Assembly (NCBI GenBank): GCA_002389645.1
Contig: DGQE01000040.1
Coordinates: 1-11,873, forward strand
Origin: Flavobacteriales bacterium UBA4422
GTDB lineage: Bacteria; Bacteroidota; Bacteroidia; Flavobacteriales_G; Salibacteraceae
DNA: 11,873 nt
Direction: 5' to 3'
The position numbers and the translations under genes are program-made. Below, one piece after another: positions 1 to 6,268 of the stretch. The notes beneath the pieces were generated by a model, which saw nothing but the letters and a program-made list of their open reading frames with translations, was not told the origin of the DNA and did no database searches. How positions within the stretch are numbered: the first letter of the stretch is position 1; each line of letters starts with the position of its first letter.

Positions 1-21
1 GTGCAAATTTCCATAATTTAT

Positions 22-48
22 TTGACAACAAGGCGTTTCCTCTATAAT
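22..48 (+). promoter_or_regulatory. Promoter-like -35/-10 pair facing the nrdA terminator
   Basis: TTGACA (22-27) and TATAAT (43-48) lie 15 bases apart on the plus strand. Read by the phylum's own pattern it is TTTG (21-24), 18 bases, then TATAATTC. A transcript starting near 55 would meet the hairpin at 71-103 almost at once, leaving about 50 nucleotides, or would run antisense into nrdA. No plus-strand gene follows. The spacing is short for either consensus and the region is AT-rich, so a chance match is quite possible. Confidence 0.2.
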
Positions 49-62
49 TCTGGGAAAAACCC

Positions 63-103
63 TAAAAAATAAAAGGCTACTGACATAAAATCGGTGGCCT
101 TTT
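63..103 (-). terminator. Rho-independent terminator of the nrdB-nrdA operon
   Basis: The arms AAAAGGCTAC (71-80) and GTGGCCTTTT (94-103) pair over ten positions with one G-U wobble around a 13-base loop. On the minus strand the second arm ends in TTTT and runs into ATTTTTTAGG, giving the U-tract of an intrinsic terminator. The hairpin begins about 25 bases after the nrdA stop codon. Because the arms carry AAAA and TTTT, it could also stop weakly on the plus strand, so it may serve a convergent gene beyond the window edge. Confidence 0.78.
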
Positions 104-128
104 GTATAAGTTATATAGGGAGTAAATA

Positions 129-2522
129 TTAACTACCGCACATTTCGCAATCGTCTGGGTTTTCCAGCGAACAAGCGATTTCAGCAAGGCGCTGTTCTTC
201 GCTTTTTGCCTCAGACTTGGCTGCGTTTGGCTTAGCTGTTTCTAGTGCAGGCTCAGATAATGTGCTTTTGTCTACAGTGAACTTAATTGCATCGCGAGCA
301 GCCTTCGTTCTCAAATAGTACATTCCTGTTTTCAAGCCGGCTTTCCAACCGTAGAAGTGCATTGACGTCAATTTAGCGAAGTTGGCATCTTCCATGAAAA
401 TATTCAACGACTGGCTTTGATCAACATACGCCCCGCGGTCAGCAGAAAGGTCGATGATCACTTTTTGACTGATCTCCCAAGCAGTTTTGTAAAGCTCTTT
501 GATGTTTTCAGGAATCTCATCGATGTTTTGAACTGATCCGTTGGATGCGATCAGCTTGTTCTTCAAGTTTTCATTCCAAATGCCCAATTTGACTAGGTCC
601 CTCATCAAATGTTTGTTTACCACTACAAACTCACCAGAAAGTGTTCTTCTTGTGTAGATGTTTGATGTGTAAGGCTCGATGCATTCGTTGTTTCCAAGGA
701 TTTGACTTGTGGAAGCTGTTGGCATTGGTGCAAGCAATAATGAATTGCGCACGCCATATTTCTTGATTTCTTCTCTCAACACATCCCACTCCCAAAGATC
801 GGTAGTTTGAACTCCCCAAAGGTCTTGTTGGAACTTGCCTTGAGAGATTGGAGAACCTTCATACGACTCATAAGCGCCATCTACTTTGGCCAAATCTTTT
901 GAAGCTGTCAAGGACGCATAATAGATGGTTTCAAAAATTTGCTTGTTGAGCAACTTCGCCTCAGGGCTGTCAAATGCATGGCGCATCAAGATGAAAGCAT
1001 CTGCCAATCCTTGCACACCCAATCCGATAGGTCGGTGACGAAGGTTTGAGTTTTTAGCCTCAGGCACTGGATAGAAGTTGTTGTCGATGATCTTGTTCAA
1101 GTTCTTTGTGGCCACATACGTGATGTCAAACAACTTGTTGAAATCAAACTTGCCTTCTTTCACAAACATTGGAAGTGCAATAGAAGCAAGGTTACAAACC
1201 GCTACTTCATCAGGAGCAGTGTATTCCATGATCTCGGTACACAAGTTTGAAGACTTAATCGTGCCTAAGTTCTGTTGGTTTGATTTCGAGTTGGCGGCAT
1301 CCTTATAAAGCATATAAGGTGTACCTGTCTCGATTTGAGATTCTAGGATTTTGAACCACAACTCTTGTGCTTTGATGGTCTTTTTTCCTTTTCCTTCTTT
1401 TTCGTACTTCGTGTAGAGCTTTTCGAATTTCTCGCCCCACACATCAGAAAGCCCAGGACATTCGTCTGGACACATCAAGGTCCAGTCTCCACCTTCTTCT
1501 ACGCGCTTCATGAACAAATCTGGAGTCCACATGGCGTAGAACAAATCGCGCGCGCGGTTTTCTTCTTTACCGTGGTTCTTTTTCAAATCAAGGAAGTCGA
1601 ATACATCCGCATGCCATGGTTCAAGGTAGATGGCAAACGATCCTTTGCGCTTTCCGCCTCCTTGGTCAACGTAGCGCGCAGTGTCGTTAAATACGCGAAG
1701 CATTGGAACGATACCGTTGCTGGTTCCGTTTGTTCCTCTGATGTATGATCCTGTTGCGCGGATGTTGTGAATTGACAATCCGATTCCTCCCGCAGATTGT
1801 GAAATTTTAGCGCATTGTGAAAGTGTTTCGTAGATGCCACTGATGCTATCGTCCTTCGTAGTCAAAAGGAAGCATGACGACATTTGTGGCTTTGGTGTAC
1901 CTGCGTTGAATAACGTTGGCGTTGCATGCGTGAACCATCGTTGACTCATCAAGTCATAGGTTTCGATGGCCGCATCGATGTCTTCTTTGTGAATGCCAAT
2001 GGCCACGCGCATCAACATGTGCTGCGGACGCTCTGCCAATTGATTGTTCATCTTCAATAGGTAAGAACGCTCTAAGGTTTTGAAACCGAAGAAATCATAC
2101 CCAAAGTCACGATCATAAATGATGTGGCTGTCTAACGTTTCAGCGTTTTCTTGGATGATTTTGTGCACATCATCAGCAATCAACGAAGCTTTTTTGTTGG
2201 TTTTTGGATCAACGTAATTGTACAGCGCTTCCATGGTTGCTGAGAACGACTTTTCAGTGTTCTTGTGCAGGTTAGACACGGCTATTCTAGATGCCAACAA
2301 CGCATAATCTGGATGCGTGGTGGTCAATGAAGCTGCAGTTTCAGCAGCAAGGTCATCCAATTGCGTGGTTGCAACACCTTCGTAGATTCCTTCAATCACT
2401 CTCATCGAGATTTTGACGGCATCAACACTTGGGTGAAGACCATAGCAAAGTTTCTTAATTCGGGCAGTGATCTTGTCGAACTTCACTGCTTCAGTTCTAC
2501 CATCTCTTTTGACTACGTACAT
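129..2522 (-). CDS. nrdA: Ribonucleoside-diphosphate reductase, class Ia alpha subunit
   Basis: The large catalytic subunit (797 aa) of the oxygen-dependent ribonucleotide reductase, which reduces ribonucleoside diphosphates to deoxy forms in the cytoplasm with the NrdB radical subunit. An N-terminal ATP-cone (about 1-93, starting MYVVKRDGR) is the likely overall-activity allosteric site. By comparison with E. coli NrdA, the active-site cysteines are C217 (SSCFLL), radical cysteine C428 (SNLCTE, with N426 and E430) and C443 (AVCNLAS). The radical-transfer tyrosines are Y735-Y736. The tail is an Ala/Lys/Glu-rich linker (about 751-780) ending in the redox pair C792-x-x-C795, which would be re-reduced by thioredoxin or glutaredoxin. 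It lies 43 bases after nrdB on the same strand and is followed by a terminator, so the two are probably cotranscribed. The ATG at 2522 matches the normal family N-terminus; no clear ribosome-binding site precedes it. The family assignment is firm. Confidence 0.97.
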   Translation of the reverse strand: MYVVKRDGRTEAVKFDKITARIKKLCYGLHPSVDAVKISMRVIEGIYEGVATTQLDDLAAETAASLTTTHPDYALLASRIAVSNLHKNTEKSFSATMEALYNYVDPKTNKKASLIADDVHKIIQENAETLDSHIIYDRDFGYDFFGFKTLERSYLLKMNNQLAERPQHMLMRVAIGIHKEDIDAAIETYDLMSQRWFTHATPTLFNAGTPKPQMSSCFLLTTKDDSISGIYETLSQCAKISQSAGGIGLSIHNIRATGSYIRGTNGTSNGIVPMLRVFNDTARYVDQGGGKRKGSFAIYLEPWHADVFDFLDLKKNHGKEENRARDLFYAMWTPDLFMKRVEEGGDWTLMCPDECPGLSDVWGEKFEKLYTKYEKEGKGKKTIKAQELWFKILESQIETGTPYMLYKDAANSKSNQQNLGTIKSSNLCTEIMEYTAPDEVAVCNLASIALPMFVKEGKFDFNKLFDITYVATKNLNKIIDNNFYPVPEAKNSNLRHRPIGLGVQGLADAFILMRHAFDSPEAKLLNKQIFETIYYASLTASKDLAKVDGAYESYEGSPISQGKFQQDLWGVQTTDLWEWDVLREEIKKYGVRNSLLLAPMPTASTSQILGNNECIEPYTSNIYTRRTLSGEFVVVNKHLMRDLVKLGIWNENLKNKLIASNGSVQNIDEIPENIKELYKTAWEISQKVIIDLSADRGAYVDQSQSLNIFMEDANFAKLTSMHFYGWKAGLKTGMYYLRTKAARDAIKFTVDKSTLSEPALETAKPNAAKSEAKSEEQRLAEIACSLENPDDCEMCGS

Positions 2523-2565
2523 GGCTTTTGGATTAATTCAGGTTATTATGAGGGAGGAGGTTATC

Positions 2566-3537
2566 TTAAAAATCTTCGTCTAGTTTGAAAACTTGGCTTT
2601 CTGATCCGTTTGCAACACCAGACTTTTGGTATTCTGCCACGCGCTTTTCAAAGAAGTTGGTCTTGCCTTGAAGGCTGATCATTTCCATGAACTCGAATGG
2701 GTTTTCAGATTTGTACACTTTTTCGCATCCAAGTTCAGAAAGCAATCTGTCGGCTACGAATTCGATGTATTGCTGCATCAACGTGGCGTTCATTCCAATC
2801 AACGAAACAGGAATGGCGTCTGTCACAAATTCTTTCTCAATTTCAACAGCGTCAGTAATGATCTTGGTTACGGTTTCTTTAGGAAGCTTGTTTACCACGT
2901 GCTCATTGTAAAGCAAGCAAGCAAAGTCGCAATGCATTCCTTCGTCACGGGAGATAAGCTCGTTAGAAAAGCTCAATCCTGGCATCAAACCGCGCTTCTT
3001 CAGCCAGAAGATAGAGCAGAATGAACCCGAGAAGAAAATGCCTTCAACGGCAGCAAAGGCGATCAATCGCTCAGCGAAACTTCCGTTTTCAATCCATTGC
3101 ATCGCCCACTTGGCTTTTTCTGTTACACAAGGAATGGTGTCAATCGCATTCAACAATTTGGTTTTCTCTTTACTGTCTTTGATGTAGGTGTCGATGAGAA
3201 GCGAGTAGGTTTCAGAGTGGATATTTTCCATTGCGATTTGAAAACCGTAGAAAAACTTCGCTTCGGTGTATTGAACTTCTGCCAGAAAGTTCTCCGCTAA
3301 ATTTTCATTCACGATGCCATCGCTTGCAGCGAAAAATGCCAAAACGTGTTTGATGAAATAGCGCTCGTCATCGTTCAACTTATTTTCCCAATCGTGAAGG
3401 TCTGGACCCAAGTCAATTTCTTCTGCCGTCCAAAAACTTGCTTCTGACTTTTTATAAAATGCCCAGATGTCATCATGTTTAATGGGGAACAGTACAAATC
3501 GGTTTGGATCTTCTTTTAAAATAGGTTCTTCAGTCAT
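2566..3537 (-). CDS. nrdB: Ribonucleoside-diphosphate reductase, class Ia beta subunit
   Basis: The small subunit (323 aa from the ATG) houses the diiron centre and the tyrosyl radical passed to NrdA. Aligning by eye to E. coli NrdB, the iron ligands are D42 (EEIDL), E104 and H107 (MENIHSETY), E165 (AVEGIFF), E199 and H202 (RDEGMH). The radical tyrosine is Y111. With all ligands and the tyrosine present, this is a standard tyrosyl-radical enzyme rather than a Tyr-less variant. The acidic, aromatic C-terminus (FKLDEDF) fits the tail that docks on NrdA. It is first in the operon. The frame stays open upstream to a GTG at 3576, adding 13 residues; I prefer the ATG at 3537 because MTEEPILKEDPNRF resembles the usual family start and the extra residues look unstructured. 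No good ribosome-binding site or promoter consensus is visible for either start. Confidence 0.96.
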   Translation of the reverse strand: MTEEPILKEDPNRFVLFPIKHDDIWAFYKKSEASFWTAEEIDLGPDLHDWENKLNDDERYFIKHVLAFFAASDGIVNENLAENFLAEVQYTEAKFFYGFQIAMENIHSETYSLLIDTYIKDSKEKTKLLNAIDTIPCVTEKAKWAMQWIENGSFAERLIAFAAVEGIFFSGSFCSIFWLKKRGLMPGLSFSNELISRDEGMHCDFACLLYNEHVVNKLPKETVTKIITDAVEIEKEFVTDAIPVSLIGMNATLMQQYIEFVADRLLSELGCEKVYKSENPFEFMEMISLQGKTNFFEKRVAEYQKSGVANGSESQVFKLDEDF

Positions 3538-3730
3538 AGTATTTTTCGTTTCGAGTGTCGTGTTTTTTGGAAGCACTTCGTCAATGTTAGCTTCTGTTTT
3601 TATCTTGTCTTTTTGTTACATCTTAAAGGCCTGTTTTACTGGCGTTTCAGGTTTAATTAGAGCCAAAAATTTTCCGTGCCGCTGAACAACGACATTTGCT
3701 TAACGAATTGATTTTCAGCTTATTTAGTGC

Positions 3731-3767
3731 AAAAAAGGCTTGAGGCGTAAAAGGGAGCCCTCGCCCC
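3731..3767 (-). terminator. Candidate stem-loop with T-run upstream of nrdB
   Basis: On the minus strand, GGGGCG (3762-3767) can pair with CGCCTC (3742-3747) over six positions including one G-T wobble, with a 14-base loop. Six T residues follow (3731-3736) after a five-base gap. It could end transcripts from the upstream DUF3109 gene, or attenuate a long nrdB leader if the promoter lies farther upstream. The gap before the T-run makes it a weak terminator, and GGGAGCC/GGCTCCC pairing would compete with it. Confidence 0.28.
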
Positions 3768-3843
3768 CTTCTTTTTTTCTGCTCAGCAAAACTTGACAAA
3801 AAAGGCTCCCAAGTCAAACCATTTTTATTGACAATTGGGCGAC

Positions 3844-3881
3844 TTTTTTAACACTCTGAAAAATGTCAGGGTGTTTAAAAA
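3844..3881. repeat. Long imperfect inverted repeat (16-base arms, 6-base loop)
   Basis: TTTTTTAACACTCTGA (3844-3859) and TCAGGGTGTTTAAAAA (3866-3881) pair with one mismatch and one G-T wobble around AAAATG. The arms begin with T and end with A on both strands, the reverse of an intrinsic terminator layout, so a terminator is unlikely. It lies about 100 bases past the DUF3109 stop and over 300 bases upstream of nrdB. It may be an operator, an RNA leader element or part of a small RNA; the sequence does not decide among these. Confidence 0.55.
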
Positions 3882-3982
3882 TATAATTCCGAAACATTAA
3901 CTCAGTGTTAACGCTTGGTTGAGGAATATTGACCTGTTAATTGGTGGTCAAATTGAAAAAAAGGTTTGGTCATCTCAACAAT

Positions 3983-4558
3983 CTAATCCATTTTATAGAA
4001 CTCCTCCGCGGCCTCTTCTAATGCCGTATACCACTGTTCACCGTACTTGCGGATCAATGCGTCTTTCGTGAACTTGTAAACGGGCGCTTTTAGCTCTTTT
4101 CCTAAACTGCATGCCGCGCTGCAAATATTCCATCGTTCGTAGTTGATGGCTTCAAAATCTTTGTACTGTTTTGTGCGGATCGGATAAAGGTGACATGAAA
4201 TGGGTTTTCTGAAGGATGTCTTGCCATCTTTCCACGCCAATTCAATGCCGCACATGGCCGTTCCTTTTTCATCAAAAACAGTATACGCACATTCTTTGCC
4301 ATCGCGCAATGGCGTAACCCATTCGCCATCGCTGTCTTTCACAGAGGTGCCTTGGGCAGCAACAGATGCTTTTCCTTCTTCTCTCATATACGATTGAAAG
4401 TTAGGGTATTCCTTTTCGAGGATGCCTACCTCATCATCGGTGAGTGGAGCGCCTGCATCGCCTTCTACACAGCACGCGCCTTTGCAAGCGGTGAGGTCGC
4501 AAACGAAGGCTTCCTCAATCACCTCCAGAGAAATCAATTGGTCGTCTATCTGAATCAT
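3983..4558 (-). CDS. DUF3109-type cysteine-rich protein of unknown function
   Basis: A soluble 191-aa protein without signal peptide or membrane segment. It resembles the DUF3109 family common in Bacteroidetes, related in style to YkgJ/UPF0153 proteins with clustered cysteines. Its nine cysteines are C20, C25, C29, C30 (in CDLTACKGACC), C90, C103, C122 (SCHLYP), C146 and C150 (NICSAACSLG). The arrangement suggests a bound metal or iron-sulfur cluster, which is inference; the biochemical role is not known to me. The frame is open to a TTG at 4600 that would add 14 residues. I chose the ATG at 4558 because a perfect TAnnTTTG box sits five bases before it, within the stretch the longer start would translate. 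It is transcribed divergently from glyQS with 68 bases between start codons. The family call is fairly secure, the function open. Confidence 0.85.
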   Translation of the reverse strand: MIQIDDQLISLEVIEEAFVCDLTACKGACCVEGDAGAPLTDDEVGILEKEYPNFQSYMREEGKASVAAQGTSVKDSDGEWVTPLRDGKECAYTVFDEKGTAMCGIELAWKDGKTSFRKPISCHLYPIRTKQYKDFEAINYERWNICSAACSLGKELKAPVYKFTKDALIRKYGEQWYTALEEAAEEFYKMD

Positions 4559-4563
4559 TGCTG

Positions 4564-4571
4564 CAAATGTA
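4564..4571 (-). promoter_or_regulatory. Promoter -7 box of the DUF3109 gene
   Basis: TACATTTG on the minus strand fits the Bacteroidetes -7 consensus TAnnTTTG exactly and ends five bases before the ATG at 4558. Transcription would start at or almost at the start codon, giving a leaderless or near-leaderless mRNA. No good TTG-type -33 element is visible at the usual spacing, so the evidence is the box and its position. Confidence 0.55.
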
Positions 4572-4613
4572 TTCTTAACCTCAAGTTTTTCTTTATACAA
4601 TCAAAAGCCCTTC

Positions 4614-4621
4614 TACTTTTG
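4614..4621 (+). promoter_or_regulatory. Promoter -7 box of glyQS
   Basis: TACTTTTG matches TAnnTTTG exactly and ends five bases before the glyQS ATG at 4627. A weak -33 candidate is the TTT at 4592-4594. Together with the mirrored box at 4564-4571 it defines a compact divergent promoter, and the glyQS mRNA would have almost no 5' leader. A T-box or other leader riboswitch is therefore not possible from this promoter. Confidence 0.6.
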
Positions 4622-4626
4622 CTGCC

Positions 4627-6144
4627 ATGAATCAAGAGGATAAATTCAAGAATGTTATTTCCCATGCTAAAGAGTATGGATTTGTGTTTCCATCGAGTGA
4701 AATCTATGACGGGTTGAGTGCTGTGTATGACTACGGTCAATTGGGAGCCGAACTCAAAAACAACATCAAGCAGTATTGGTGGAAGAGCATGGTGCAGATG
4801 CACGAAAACATTGTGGGCATTGATTCAGCCATTTTCATGCATCCCACTACTTGGAAAGCTTCCGGACACGTTGATGCGTTTAATGATCCGTTGATTGACA
4901 ACAAAGACAGCAAAAAAAGATACCGTGCCGATGTGTTGGTAGAAGACCACATTGCCAAGATTGAAGGAAAAATAAACAAGGAAGTAGAAAAGGCGGCCAA
5001 GCGATTTGGAAACAGCTTTGATGCAGAGATGTTTAAGCAAACCAATCCGCGCGTTGCTGGATATGTAGCCAAAATCGATGCCATTGAGCAGCGGATGAAG
5101 AAATGCCTGGATGATGGAAACCTGGAAGACTTCAAGCAATTGATCATAGATGAAGAAATTGTTGACCCGATAAGCGGATCGAGAAACTGGACCGATGTGC
5201 GTCAGTTCAACTTGATGTTCAGCACAGAAATGGGATCGACTGCCGAAGGGGCTAACACGATTTACCTCAGGCCAGAAACGGCTCAAGGTATTTTTGTAAA
5301 TTTTTTGAACGTGCAAAAAACGGGAAGAATGAAGATTCCGTTTGGTATTGCCCAAATTGGAAAAGCATTTAGAAACGAGATCGTAGCGCGTCAATTTATT
5401 TTCCGCATGCGAGAATTTGAGCAGATGGAAATGCAGTTTTTTGTGAAGCCAGGCACTGAAATGAAGTGGTATGAATACTGGAAGGCTGAGCGCATGAAGT
5501 GGCATTTGTCTTTAGGAATTAAGGAATCTGAATATCGTTTTCACGACCACATTAAAATGGCGCACTATGCCAATGCCGCTGCCGACATTGAATTTAACTT
5601 TCCTTTTGGGTTCAAAGAGTTGGAAGGCATTCACTCGCGAACCGACTTTGACTTGAAGCAGCACGAAATGCATAGCGGCAAAAAATTGCAATACTTCGAC
5701 CCTGAAGAAAACAAAAACTATGTTCCGTATGTGGTGGAAACCAGCATCGGTTTAGATCGCATGTTCTTGGCCATTCTCTCGACCGCCTATGAAGAAGAAA
5801 CATTGGAAGATGGATCAACACGCACGGTATTGCGATTACCAGCTAAAATGGCTCCTTATAAAGTAGCCGTGCTTCCTTTATTGAAGAAAGACGGCTTACC
5901 GGAAAAAGCTCGTGAGGTTATCGATGGATTAAAAGGTGATTTCATGTGTCAATACGATGAGAAAGATGCCATTGGAAGACGTTACCGCAGACAAGATGCC
6001 ATCGGAACGCCATTTGCCATAACCGTTGATCATCAAACCTTGGAAGACAACACAGTAACCATTCGCCACCGCGATAGCATGAAACAAGAGCGCGTTGCGA
6101 TTGAAGATGTTGAGGCGATTGTGAGGAAGGGAGTAAGAGGGTAA
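4627..6144 (+). CDS. glyQS: Glycyl-tRNA synthetase, homodimeric class II type
   Basis: This single-chain GlyRS (505 aa) charges tRNA-Gly with glycine in the cytoplasm. The class II catalytic core includes RPETAQGIF (215-223), motif 2 around FRNEI (248-252) with the following REFEQMEMQFF, and motif 3 ETSIGLDR (371-378). An insertion occupies about 90-190, and the anticodon-binding domain about 405-505. The length is normal for the alpha2 type and differs from the alpha2-beta2 enzyme with separate glyQ and glyS. The segment before RQFNLMF reads VDPISGSRNWTDV and lacks the paired cysteines (CPxCG) seen at this place in, for example, Bacillus-type enzymes, so it would not bind zinc there. The ATG at 4627 is supported by the -7 box just upstream. 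I see no convincing terminator after the stop. Confidence 0.97.
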   Translation: MNQEDKFKNVISHAKEYGFVFPSSEIYDGLSAVYDYGQLGAELKNNIKQYWWKSMVQMHENIVGIDSAIFMHPTTWKASGHVDAFNDPLIDNKDSKKRYRADVLVEDHIAKIEGKINKEVEKAAKRFGNSFDAEMFKQTNPRVAGYVAKIDAIEQRMKKCLDDGNLEDFKQLIIDEEIVDPISGSRNWTDVRQFNLMFSTEMGSTAEGANTIYLRPETAQGIFVNFLNVQKTGRMKIPFGIAQIGKAFRNEIVARQFIFRMREFEQMEMQFFVKPGTEMKWYEYWKAERMKWHLSLGIKESEYRFHDHIKMAHYANAAADIEFNFPFGFKELEGIHSRTDFDLKQHEMHSGKKLQYFDPEENKNYVPYVVETSIGLDRMFLAILSTAYEEETLEDGSTRTVLRLPAKMAPYKVAVLPLLKKDGLPEKAREVIDGLKGDFMCQYDEKDAIGRRYRRQDAIGTPFAITVDHQTLEDNTVTIRHRDSMKQERVAIEDVEAIVRKGVRG

Positions 6145-6226
6145 TTGACCAAAAAACGGCACTGAAGCAGGATTGATTCCGGTTACTTTTGAGTTTTTGT
6201 TCTAACCTTTGATTTATGGTCTATTG

Positions 6227-6257
6227 TTTGGTGATAGGGCAGGTCAGAATTAGATTG
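6227..6257 (+). promoter_or_regulatory. Probable promoter of the TonB-dependent receptor
   Basis: TTTG (6227-6230), 20 bases, then TAGATTG (6251-6257), one base short of TAnnTTTG. Start of transcription would fall a few bases before the ATG at 6269, again giving a very short leader (CAAATTTTTTT). I looked for a Fur-type AT-rich dyad here because of the suspected heme role and did not find one. Confidence 0.45.
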
Positions 6258-6268
6258 CAAATTTTTTT

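Larger units (their letters stand above)
3538..3982. other. Gene-free region upstream of nrdB, rich in dyads
   Basis: About 445 bases separate the DUF3109 stop from the nrdB ATG, and I see no convincing gene on either strand. It contains several inverted repeats: GCTGAA/TTCAGC (3681-3686 and 3714-3719), GGGAGCC/GGCTCCC (3753-3759 and 3804-3810), TTGAC/GTCAA (3793-3797 and 3813-3817), the long hairpin at 3844-3881, TTAAC/GTTAA (3897-3911) and TTGACC/GGTCAA (3929-3951). An 11-base direct repeat, CAAAAAAGGCT, occurs at 3730-3740 and 3797-3807. The nrdB promoter should lie here. The nearest candidate is TAACATTG on the minus strand (3582-3589), one base off TAnnTTTG and with no -33 partner. I found no recognisable NrdR box. 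Confidence 0.5.

Noticed and set aside
1365..1748. 127-codon plus-strand open frame within nrdA
   Set aside because: It lies wholly antisense to the conserved catalytic core of nrdA and has no recognisable domain; it is a shadow of strong codon bias.
3814..3897. 27-codon minus-strand ORF (MFRNYIFKHPD...) running through the long hairpin upstream of nrdB
   Set aside because: Most of it is the inverted repeat itself; there is no promoter consensus, and the length is within chance. A leader-peptide role cannot be excluded but is not supported.
4559..4626. T-box or glycine riboswitch ahead of glyQS
   Set aside because: Only 68 bases separate the divergent start codons and the -7 box is five bases before the ATG, leaving no room for a leader element.
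4825..5505. 226-codon minus-strand open frame within glyQS
   Set aside because: It is antisense to conserved GlyRS motifs, with a low-complexity His/Phe-rich translation that matches no family I know.
6145..6226. Possible terminator after glyQS (ACGG ... CCGGT followed by T-rich sequence)
   Set aside because: The arms pair over only four or five bases with a loop of about 19; too weak to call.
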